Shown piece by piece: positions 1 through 6,495 of a stretch of 21,553 bases of DNA; the first letter of the stretch is position 1; every line of letters starts with the position of its first letter. The translations under genes and the position numbers were made by a program. Under the pieces are notes generated by a model. The model searched no databases. It had not been told where the DNA came from and saw nothing but the letters and a program-made list of their open reading frames with translations. Source of the stretch: an uncultured Acidocella sp. (GTDB taxonomy: Bacteria > Pseudomonadota > Alphaproteobacteria > Acetobacterales > Acetobacteraceae); contig NZ_CAMIIE010000051.1 of assembly GCF_946222605.1 (NCBI RefSeq), positions 1-21,553 on the forward strand, in the 5' to 3' direction.

Positions 1-54
1 ATTTCATGTGTTTATTTTGACGCTGGCGCGTCAACCTAAACACATATTGCTCTA
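1..54 (-). repeat. 54-bp palindromic element, copy 1
   Basis: This copy matches a second one at 20530-20583 at 47 of 54 positions. It is a nested palindrome: outer arms ATGTGTTTA (6-14) and TAAACACAT (37-45), then a 2x2 mismatch, then inner arms TTGACGC (17-23) and GCGTCAA (28-34) around a TGGC loop. Read on the minus strand it begins TAGAGCAATATGTG, and its first three bases are the stop codon of the DUF4167 gene. No T-tract follows on either strand, so it does not look like a standard intrinsic terminator. The left side may continue beyond the window edge. It is probably a REP-like interspersed element; the family was not recognised with certainty. Confidence 0.8.
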
Positions 55-915
55 TTCCGCCGCCGGTTCGGTGGCTTTGGCGCGCGGCGGGCGGCCGCGG
101 CGCTTCGGCGCCGGTTTGGCCTCGGGCTCGGTCAAGGTGAGTTCCGGGGCGCTGGCGGGCGGGGCGTCGGCGACGATGGGGATCGCGCGCGGCTCCGGCT
201 GCTCCTGCCTCACCTCGGGCTGCGCGCCGGTGCCGGCCGGCTCCTGCTGGGCAGCACGCAGCTCGGCTTCCAGGGCGGAGCTGATATCGATCGGCGTATC
301 GGCGATCGGCGCGGCCGGGCGGTAGGGGCGATCCTGACGGTCCTGGCGGTTTTCGTGGCGATTATCCTGGCGGTTATCGCGGGGCTGGAAATCCGGACGG
401 TTGCGCGGCTCGAAGCGGCGCTCCTGACGGTTATCACGGTTATCACGGTTGTCCCGGTTTTCGCGATTATCCCGGAACTCGCGCGGCTCGCGGTTGTCGC
501 GGTTTTCACGCGGCTCATTGCGGTATTCGCGCGGCGCCTGGCCTTCGCCTTCGCCCTGATACTCGCCTTGATTGCCGTTCTGATAGCGCGGTTCGCCATT
601 ATTCTGCTGCCCGCTCTGGCCCGGGGGCGGCAGGCCCTGGGCGGCGTTGATGGCGCTCACGATACGGAAATAATGCTCGGCGTGCTGGTAATATCCCTCG
701 CTCAACACCCGGTCGGCAGAGGAGGCGGCATCGCGGGCCAGCTGCGTATATTTATCGTAGAGCTGCTGAGCGGTGCCGCGCACCCGCATTTCCGGGCCGG
801 AGCTGTCGAACACATGATTACGGTTGAGCGGAATACCATTCTGCTGGTTGCGAAACCCGCCGCCGCCGCCGCCACCGGAACGGTGGTTGCGTCCACGCAT
901 GCGCTTCATATTCAT
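52..915 (-). CDS. DUF4167 domain protein, Arg/Asn-rich, with AT-hook-like tail
   Basis: This protein of about 287 residues belongs to the alphaproteobacterial DUF4167 family, whose function is not established; a nucleic-acid-related role is inferred from its composition. The conserved domain lies near residues 32-93, with the hallmark stretches FDSSGPEMRVRGTAQQLYDKY and YYQHAEHYFRIVSAINAAQ. A long low-complexity region rich in RDN/REN units follows, and the C-terminus carries KRRGRPPRAK, which resembles an AT-hook. The start at 915 (MNMKRMRGRNHRSG) was chosen because family members begin with a short basic stretch shortly before the domain. An upstream in-frame ATG at 993 would add 26 residues without a clear ribosome site. 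The stop codon lies inside the palindromic repeat at 1-54. The gene follows prmC after 149 bases in which I found no convincing promoter or terminator. Confidence 0.85.
   Translation of the reverse strand: MNMKRMRGRNHRSGGGGGGGFRNQQNGIPLNRNHVFDSSGPEMRVRGTAQQLYDKYTQLARDAASSADRVLSEGYYQHAEHYFRIVSAINAAQGLPPPGQSGQQNNGEPRYQNGNQGEYQGEGEGQAPREYRNEPRENRDNREPREFRDNRENRDNRDNRDNRQERRFEPRNRPDFQPRDNRQDNRHENRQDRQDRPYRPAAPIADTPIDISSALEAELRAAQQEPAGTGAQPEVRQEQPEPRAIPIVADAPPASAPELTLTEPEAKPAPKRRGRPPRAKATEPAAE
428..472 (-). repeat. 9-bp tandem repeats encoding RDN/REN units
   Basis: Five consecutive 9-bp units of the form CGGTTATCA (plus strand), two of them identical and the rest with one to three changes, encode Arg-Asp/Glu-Asn triplets on the minus strand. 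Related units continue less regularly on both sides. The tract lies in the low-complexity part of the DUF4167 protein and is a likely site of copy-number variation. Confidence 0.75.
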
Positions 916-1064
916 CGGCTCGTGTCTATCCTCGTCTGCTGGCTTGCGCGGTGCGGCATATACATGCAACGCCCTTTTTGGCGCCGGTTTCATGCCCGGC
1001 GACTCGTGGACAAAACAGCCCGCGCCGCCCGTGCTTAGCGGTAAAAATTCATTCTGCCAATCGC

Positions 1065-1889
1065 TTATTTGCAGAATTTAAGGCTGATGGCGCGCTCTAT
1101 GCCGGAAAGATCGCGGCGCAGCACGGTCTCAAAACCGGCCTGGCGTGCCAACTCAACCACAATATGCGCCTGGCCGATGCCAAGTTCAAGCACCGCCTGG
1201 CCGCCAGGGCTCAGCAGGCGGGGCAGATCCGCGATGATGGCGCGGTAGGCGATGAGGCCATCGGCGCCGCCATCCAGGGCGGCGGCGGGCTCATAGGCGC
1301 GCACATCCGGCATCAGCCCGGCCAGATCCCCGGTTTCGATATAAGGCGGGTTGGAGAGCACCAGATCGAAGCGCTGCGAAATCGCATCGGCCCAGCTGCC
1401 GGCGAGGAAGGCGCTGCGGGGGGCGAGGCCCAGGCGCTCGGCGTTGCGCCGGGCGAGGGCGGCGGCGTTCGGGTTGAGATCGACCCCGACACCGAAGGCG
1501 TCCGGCAGCTCATGCAAGGCGGCCAGCAGCAGGCAGCCCGTGCCGGTGCCCAGATCCAGGATGCGCGCCGGGCGCTGGCCGGACTCCAGCACGGCTTCCA
1601 GCAAGGTTTCCGTATCCGGCCGGGGGATCAGGGTGGCGGGGGTGGTGAGGAAATCCAGGCCCCAGAATTCCTTATGGCCGATGATATAGGCCAAAGGCTC
1701 ATGCGCGGCGCGGCGGGCGAGGGCGGATTGGTAGGCTTGCGGGTCCACCGCATCGCGCGCCAGCAGCCCGGCGGAATTGGTGCCCAGGCAGCCAGCGAGC
1801 AACGCCCTGGCCTCGCGTCGGGGCTCCTCCAGCCCGGCCTGGCGCAACGCTTCAGTGATCTCGGCCAGCGCCTGGGCGGTGGGGATCAT
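1065..1889 (-). CDS. prmC: Peptide chain release factor N(5)-glutamine methyltransferase
   Basis: PrmC (HemK) transfers a methyl group from S-adenosylmethionine to the glutamine of the GGQ motif in release factors RF1 and RF2, which raises termination efficiency in the cytosol. The 274-residue protein has the usual helical N-terminal domain (about 1-85), the SAM-binding motif ILDLGTGTGCLLLA, and the catalytic NPPY motif at residues 180-183, followed by AGLMPDVRAYEPAAALDGGADGL, which is typical of the family. Length is normal. It starts only 7 bases after the stop of prfA, which encodes its substrate RF1, so the two are almost certainly cotranscribed and translationally coupled. Confidence 0.96.
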   Translation of the reverse strand: MIPTAQALAEITEALRQAGLEEPRREARALLAGCLGTNSAGLLARDAVDPQAYQSALARRAAHEPLAYIIGHKEFWGLDFLTTPATLIPRPDTETLLEAVLESGQRPARILDLGTGTGCLLLAALHELPDAFGVGVDLNPNAAALARRNAERLGLAPRSAFLAGSWADAISQRFDLVLSNPPYIETGDLAGLMPDVRAYEPAAALDGGADGLIAYRAIIADLPRLLSPGGQAVLELGIGQAHIVVELARQAGFETVLRRDLSGIERAISLKFCK

Positions 1890-1896
1890 CGGCGGA

Positions 1897-2958
1897 TCAT
1901 TCCTGCGCGGCCAGCCGCGCCGCCTGATCCTCGGCGATCAGCGCCTCGATGATATCGTCAAACTCGCCCAGCATCACCCGGTCGATTTTATGCAAAGTCA
2001 GGTTGATGCGGTGGTCGGTGACGCGGCCTTGCGGGAAGTTGTAGGTGCGGATGCGCTCCGAGCGGTCCCCGGTGCCGACCTGGCCCTTGCGGTCGGCGGC
2101 GCGGGTGGCGCTGAGGGCGGCGCGCTGTTGCTCATAGATGCGTGAGCGCAAAATCTTCATCGCCTTGGCGCGGTTCTTGTGCTGGCTGCGCTCCTCCTGC
2201 ATCGCCACCACGGTGCCGGTGGGGATATGGGTGATGCGCACGGCGGATTCGGTCTTATTCACGTGCTGGCCGCCGGCCCCTGAGGCGCGATAGACATCGA
2301 TGCGCAGATCCGCCTCGTTGATGTCCACATCCACCTCCTCGGCTTCCGGCATCACCGCGACGGTGATGGTGGAGGTGTGGATGCGGCCTTGGGTTTCGGT
2401 GGTGGGCACGCGCTGCACGCGATGCACGCCGGATTCGAATTTCAGCTTGGCGAAGACGGATTTGCCGGTGATTTCGGCCATCGCCCCTTTCACCCCGCCC
2501 AGCTCGTTTTCATCATATTCCAGCACCTCGAAGCGCCAGCCCTGGGAGGCGGCATATTTCTGGTAGGCGGAGAAGAGTTCGGCGGCGAACAGCCCGGCTT
2601 CGTCGCCGCCGGCGGCGGGGCGGATTTCCAGGATGCCGGAGCGGGCATCGGCCTCGTCCTTGGGCAGCAGGGCCAGGCGCACGGCCATTTCCAGCTCGGG
2701 GATCTGGGCTTTCAGCGCCTGCAGCTCGGCCTCGGCCAGCTCTTTCATGTCCGGGTCGGCGAGCAGGGCCTCGGCTTCGCGCTGCTGCTTTTCGGCCTCG
2801 CGCAAGGCGAGCACCTGTTCCTCGACCGGGCCGAGTTCCGCCAGCTCCTTGGAGGCTTTCACGAATTCCTCGCCGGCCAGCGTGCCGGAGAGCAGGAAGC
2901 GCAGCTCCTCGGCGCGGGCCAGGATGCGGTCGAGCTTGATGTCCAGCGCGTCGCTCAT
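1897..2958 (-). CDS. prfA: Peptide chain release factor 1
   Basis: RF1 recognises UAA and UAG stop codons in the ribosomal A site and triggers peptide release. The 353-residue protein contains the peptidyl-tRNA hydrolysis motif GGQ at residues 229-231 (context GAGGQHVNKTESAV) and the codon-recognition tripeptide PTT at 185-187 in RVQRVPTTETQGRIHTS, which marks RF1 (PxT) rather than RF2 (SPF). Length is close to the E. coli protein. Its ATG overlaps the hisS stop as ATGA (2955-2958), indicating translational coupling. prmC follows 7 bases downstream. The middle residue of PxT is Thr instead of the E. coli Ala; that position varies in the family. Confidence 0.97.
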   Translation of the reverse strand: MSDALDIKLDRILARAEELRFLLSGTLAGEEFVKASKELAELGPVEEQVLALREAEKQQREAEALLADPDMKELAEAELQALKAQIPELEMAVRLALLPKDEADARSGILEIRPAAGGDEAGLFAAELFSAYQKYAASQGWRFEVLEYDENELGGVKGAMAEITGKSVFAKLKFESGVHRVQRVPTTETQGRIHTSTITVAVMPEAEEVDVDINEADLRIDVYRASGAGGQHVNKTESAVRITHIPTGTVVAMQEERSQHKNRAKAMKILRSRIYEQQRAALSATRAADRKGQVGTGDRSERIRTYNFPQGRVTDHRINLTLHKIDRVMLGEFDDIIEALIAEDQAARLAAQE

Positions 2959-4184
2959 CCGCGCAGGCGCTCGATCAGGGTGGCGGCGGTGACATCCTCC
3001 TGGCTGCCGTCGGTGAGATTTTTCAGCTTGATCTCGGCGCCGACCAGCACCGCGTAGGCCGCGCCGGATTTGTTGGCGCGCTCCAGGCGCTTTTTGGCAT
3101 TGCCGGAATAGCCGATCTCGGCGGCGATGTTTTCCGCGCGCAGGGTGTTGAGAATCTCCAAGGCCTGGGCTTCGGAATCGCCGCCCATGGGAATCACGAT
3201 GACCGGCTGCGCGGCGGCGGGCGGGGGCGCGATCAGCATGGAGAGACGCTCGATGCCCGCACCCCAGCCGATGCCCGGCACGTTGGGGCCGCCCATCTGC
3301 TCGACCAGCCCGTCATAGCGCCCGCCCGCCATCACCGTGCCTTGCGCGCCCAGGGCGGTGGTGACGAATTCGAAGGCGGTATGGTTGTAATAATCCAGCC
3401 CGCGGACGATGCGGGGGTTTTCCGCGAAGGGCACGCCGAAGGCGGTCAGGGTGGATTTCAGGCCGTTATAGAAATTCGCGGCCTCTTCGGTGAGATGGTC
3501 GTAGATCAGCGGGGCGTTTTCAACCAGCGCCTTGTCGCCCTCATCCTTGGAATCCAGGATGCGGAGCGGGTTTTTCTCCAGGCGCAGCTTGCTGTCTTGC
3601 GAAAGCTGCGCGGCATGGCCAGAGAAATAGGCGACCAGCGCGGCGCGGTAGGCCTCGCGGCTGGCGGCATCGCCCAGCGTGTTGATGTTGAGCACGACGT
3701 CTTTCGCCACACCCAGCTCGTTGAGAATCCGCCAGCCGGCGGCGATCACCTCCGCATCGGCAAGCGGCGAGGCCGCACCCAGAAGCTCGATGCCGATCTG
3801 GTGGAATTGCCGGTAGCGGCCTTTCTGCGGGCGCTCATAGCGAAACATCGGCCCGGCATAAAAGACTTTCTGCGGCAGGGTCTGGGTGAGGCCGCCGGTG
3901 ATCAAGGCGCGGCAGATGCCGGCCGTGCCTTCCGGGCGCAGCGTGACGCTATCCCCGCCGCGATCCTCGAACGTATACATTTCCTTGGTGACCACGTCCG
4001 AGGTTTCGCCCAGCGTGCGGGAGAAGACTTTGGTATCCTCGAAGATCGGCGTCTGCCATTCGGAAAAGCCGTAGAGCCGGGTGACGCGCCTGGCGGTTTC
4101 GATGACATGGAAATGCCGCGCCGCATCCTCGCCGATCAGATCCTTGGTGCCGCGCACCGGCTGCAAAAGAGTCGCCATCTTCAT
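2955..4184 (-). CDS. hisS: Histidine--tRNA ligase
   Basis: HisRS, a class II aminoacyl-tRNA synthetase, charges tRNA-His with histidine. Visible signatures are the N-terminal LQPVRGTKD, the motif 2 region VFYAGPMFRYERPQKGRYRQFHQIGIELLG, the histidine-specific RGLDYYNHTAFEF, and the motif 3 region GIGWGAGIERL, followed by an anticodon-binding domain over about the last 90 residues. Length (409) is slightly below that of E. coli HisRS. Two ATGs, at 4184 and 4178, are possible starts, and neither has a strong ribosome site. An intrinsic terminator ends only about 8 bases upstream. The 3' end overlaps prfA by ATGA. The hisS-prfA-prmC cluster therefore looks like a unit dedicated to translation. 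Confidence 0.96.
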   Translation of the reverse strand: MKMATLLQPVRGTKDLIGEDAARHFHVIETARRVTRLYGFSEWQTPIFEDTKVFSRTLGETSDVVTKEMYTFEDRGGDSVTLRPEGTAGICRALITGGLTQTLPQKVFYAGPMFRYERPQKGRYRQFHQIGIELLGAASPLADAEVIAAGWRILNELGVAKDVVLNINTLGDAASREAYRAALVAYFSGHAAQLSQDSKLRLEKNPLRILDSKDEGDKALVENAPLIYDHLTEEAANFYNGLKSTLTAFGVPFAENPRIVRGLDYYNHTAFEFVTTALGAQGTVMAGGRYDGLVEQMGGPNVPGIGWGAGIERLSMLIAPPPAAAQPVIVIPMGGDSEAQALEILNTLRAENIAAEIGYSGNAKKRLERANKSGAAYAVLVGAEIKLKNLTDGSQEDVTAATLIERLRG

Positions 4185-4191
4185 CCATCCA

Positions 4192-4226
4192 TCAAAAACA
4201 AAACGCCGGGGCGCGCGGCCCCGGCG
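4192..4226 (-). terminator. Intrinsic terminator between ispG and hisS
   Basis: On the minus strand a perfect 9-bp GC stem, CGCCGGGGC with GCCCCGGCG and a CGCGC loop, is followed directly by TTTTGTTTTT. It begins 25 bases after the ispG stop, as expected for the end of the lysC-to-ispG transcript. Because the T-tract ends about 8 bases before the hisS ATG, it could also act as a partial terminator or attenuator controlling hisS. Confidence 0.85.
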
Positions 4227-4250
4227 GTCAAACCTAGCAAAAAGACGCTG

Positions 4251-5375
4251 CTATTCAGCCGGGATCAGCGCGGCCTTCTTCGCGGCCTCGATCTGCTCGG
4301 CCTTTTTCTCGACCAGCTCGACCAGATGCTCGACCATCGCCTCGTCGGAGACAGTATGGTCGGTCTTGCCGTTGGCATAGACCATGTGCCGGCCGCCGCC
4401 GCCGCCGGTGAGGCCGAGATCCGTCATCAGCGCTTCGCCGGGGCCATTGACCACGCAGCCGATGATCGAGAGCGTGATCGGGGTTTCGATATGGGCCAGA
4501 CGCTCTTCCAGCGTCTCGACGGTCTTGATGACGTTGAAGCCCTGGCGGGCGCAGGAGGGGCAGGAAATGACGCGCACGCCACGATGGCGGATGCCCAGCG
4601 ACTTCAGAATATCCCAGCCCACCAGCACCTCTTCCTCCGGCTCGGCCGAGAGGGAAACGCGCATGGTATCGCCAATGCCGGCCCAGAGCAGCGAGCCCAG
4701 CCCGATGGAGGATTTGACGGTGCCGGCGCGCTTGCCGCCGGCCTCGGTGATGCCGATATGCAGCGGGTGGTCGCATTGCTCGGCCAGCTGCTGGTAGGCG
4801 GCGACGGCCATGAACACGTCCGAGGCCTTCACCGAGATCTTGAATTCGTGGAAATCATGATCCTGGAGGATCTTCGCGTGTTCCAGGGCGGATTCCACCA
4901 GCGCGTCGGGGTTGGGCTCGCCGTATTTCTCCAGCAGATGCTTCTCCAGCGAGCCGGCATTCACACCGATGCGCATCGAGCAGCCATGGTCGCGCGCGGC
5001 CTTGATGACTTCCTTGACCCGCTCCGGCGAGCCGATATTGCCGGGGTTGATGCGCAGGCAGGCGGCCCCGTTCTGGGCGGCCTCGATGCCGCGCTTATAA
5101 TGGAAATGGATGTCGGCGACGATGGGGACGTTCACCCGCTTCACAATCTCCTTCAGCGCCGCCGAGCTTTCCTCATCCGGACAAGAGACGCGCACGATAT
5201 CCACGCCCGCCTTCTCGGCGCGCAGAATCTGCGCGACGGTGGCCTCCACGTCATGGGTGAGGGTGTTGGTCATGGTCTGCACCGAGACCGGCGCATCGCC
5301 GCCCACCTTCACATTGCCGACGCTGATCTGCCGGGATTTGCGGCGGTCGATCTGCTGATATTCGCGGTAGTTCAT
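4251..5375 (-). CDS. ispG: 4-hydroxy-3-methylbut-2-en-1-yl diphosphate synthase (MEP pathway)
   Basis: IspG (GcpE) is a 4Fe-4S enzyme that converts 2-C-methyl-D-erythritol 2,4-cyclodiphosphate to HMBPP, the penultimate step of the MEP isoprenoid pathway. The 374-residue protein has the N-terminal TIM-barrel part (from VGGDAPVSVQTMTNT) and the C-terminal iron-sulfur domain, with cluster cysteines at 272 and 275 (CPSC) and 307 (GCVVNGPGE), matching the E. coli spacing of 270/273/305. It is the compact bacterial form without the large plant insertion. The gene starts 10 bases after the rodZ-like stop, so it belongs to that transcript, and an intrinsic terminator follows it. A rodZ-like gene next to ispG is a recurrent proteobacterial arrangement. 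Confidence 0.97.
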   Translation of the reverse strand: MNYREYQQIDRRKSRQISVGNVKVGGDAPVSVQTMTNTLTHDVEATVAQILRAEKAGVDIVRVSCPDEESSAALKEIVKRVNVPIVADIHFHYKRGIEAAQNGAACLRINPGNIGSPERVKEVIKAARDHGCSMRIGVNAGSLEKHLLEKYGEPNPDALVESALEHAKILQDHDFHEFKISVKASDVFMAVAAYQQLAEQCDHPLHIGITEAGGKRAGTVKSSIGLGSLLWAGIGDTMRVSLSAEPEEEVLVGWDILKSLGIRHRGVRVISCPSCARQGFNVIKTVETLEERLAHIETPITLSIIGCVVNGPGEALMTDLGLTGGGGGRHMVYANGKTDHTVSDEAMVEHLVELVEKKAEQIEAAKKAALIPAE

Positions 5376-5385
5376 GAGGGTTCCT

Positions 5386-6468
5386 CTATTGGGCCGCGCT
5401 GGAAGCGGGGCTGGTCCCGGCGGAGGCCGGGGCGGATGCGGTGCCCGAAGCGGGCGGGGTCAGCTGGTAGCCGTGCAGCACCACGCCCGGCGCGCCGAGC
5501 GGCTGGCCGGCCTGGCCGTTGGTGGTGAGCAGGGTGCCGCCGGCATTGCCGGTGGTCATTTTCAGGCCCGGCATGTCCGGCACCGGCCAGCTTTCGCCGG
5601 GGTGCAGCACTTTGCTGAACAATATGTTGCCGGCCGGGTCGGTGACCTGCACCCAGGCATCCTGGGTGGCGGTGATCTCGGTGCCCTGGGTCGCGGCGGG
5701 GGCGGAGGCCGCCGCATTGGCTGGGACGGACGCGGCGGCGGGCGCGGATGCGCTGGACGCTGGGCCGGAGGGTGCCGCCGCGGCCTGCTCCGCTGCGGCC
5801 TGCCCGGCGGGGGCCTGCCCGGCTGGGGCCTGCCCGGCGGTGCCGGACGGCGTGGCCGGAGCCTGCCCGGCCGGTGCTTGCCCGGCTGGGGGCGTGGCGG
5901 TCGGCTTGGTGCCCGAGGGCTGCGAGGGCGTGGCCGGGCTTTGGGGGCTCTCAACCGGCGGCGGGGTGACTTTCGGCGGCGTCGCCAGAGGCTGCAGCTC
6001 GGCCGGGACATGGGTAACGCTCTGGTCCAGCTGGCGCTGCTGTTCGGTATGGCGATACCAGAGCCCGTACCCGGCGACGACCAGCACGATGCCGATCAGC
6101 ACGATCGCGCCTTTCGGCACGCCGCGATCCGGCACCGGGGCAAGGAACTGGATTTCCGCCTTTTCCGCCTGGCCGAGTTGCCCGGCATCGCGGAAGCGGC
6201 GCAGGATTTCCTCGCCATCCAGCCCCAGCGCCTGGGCATAGCTGCGCACGAAGCCGGTGCGGTAGGCGGTGCCGGGCAAGGAGGAGAGGTCCCCCGCTTC
6301 GATCGCCACCAGGAATTCCGGGCGGATGCGCAGCCCTTCGGCCACGTCCGGCAATTGCCAGCCCAGCCGCTCGCGCACCTCCCGCAGGCCCGCGCCGACG
6401 CGCGCGCCGGAAGAGGTGGATTCAGGCTCCATGATGTCGGGTCCGGTCATATGGTCTGGCATATCCAT
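5386..6468 (-). CDS. rodZ: RodZ-like helix-turn-helix membrane protein with DUF4115 domain
   Basis: This is a cytoskeleton-associated, shape-determining protein of the RodZ type, in which an N-terminal cytoplasmic HTH domain contacts MreB. Visible in order: an HTH_25-type domain at about 22-90 (GAGLREVRERLGWQLPDVAEGLRIRPEFLVAIEAGDLSSLPG, YRTGFVRSYAQALGLD), one membrane helix at about 120-138, a Pro/Ala/Gln-rich linker at about 140-255 with PAGQA repeats, and a C-terminal periplasmic DUF4115-like beta domain (ITATQDAWVQVTDPAGNILFSKVLHPGES). At 360 residues it is in the normal range. It lies 27 bases after ptsP and 10 bases before ispG. An ATG two codons downstream of the chosen one is equally possible. 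The RodZ assignment is by architecture; binding to MreB is inferred. Confidence 0.88.
   Translation of the reverse strand: MDMPDHMTGPDIMEPESTSSGARVGAGLREVRERLGWQLPDVAEGLRIRPEFLVAIEAGDLSSLPGTAYRTGFVRSYAQALGLDGEEILRRFRDAGQLGQAEKAEIQFLAPVPDRGVPKGAIVLIGIVLVVAGYGLWYRHTEQQRQLDQSVTHVPAELQPLATPPKVTPPPVESPQSPATPSQPSGTKPTATPPAGQAPAGQAPATPSGTAGQAPAGQAPAGQAAAEQAAAAPSGPASSASAPAAASVPANAAASAPAATQGTEITATQDAWVQVTDPAGNILFSKVLHPGESWPVPDMPGLKMTTGNAGGTLLTTNGQAGQPLGAPGVVLHGYQLTPPASGTASAPASAGTSPASSAAQ
5795..5887 (-). repeat. 15-bp repeats encoding PAGQA in the RodZ linker
   Basis: Five 15-bp units of the form GGGGCCTGCCCGGCT (plus strand) occur at 5795, 5810, 5825, 5858 and 5873, the first three in tandem and the last two after an 18-bp interruption. 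Each encodes a Pro-Ala-Gly-Gln-Ala unit on the minus strand. They lie in the flexible periplasmic linker, so changes in copy number would alter linker length without shifting frame. Confidence 0.85.
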
Positions 6469-6495
6469 GTCTTTTAACCCGGAATGGGATATCCC

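Noticed and set aside
428..472. CRISPR-like short repeats in the DUF4167 gene
   Set aside because: The units are 9 bp, contiguous and in frame, encoding RDN/REN, with no spacers.
4192..4226. T-box or histidine leader peptide controlling hisS
   Set aside because: No T-box consensus and no His-codon run were found. The structure is a simple terminator hairpin.
3342..5528. 728-codon rightward open frame antisense to hisS and ispG
   Set aside because: It is an open shadow caused by high GC at third positions. The composition is Gly/His/Asp-rich with no recognisable domain, and the opposite strand encodes two clear conserved enzymes.
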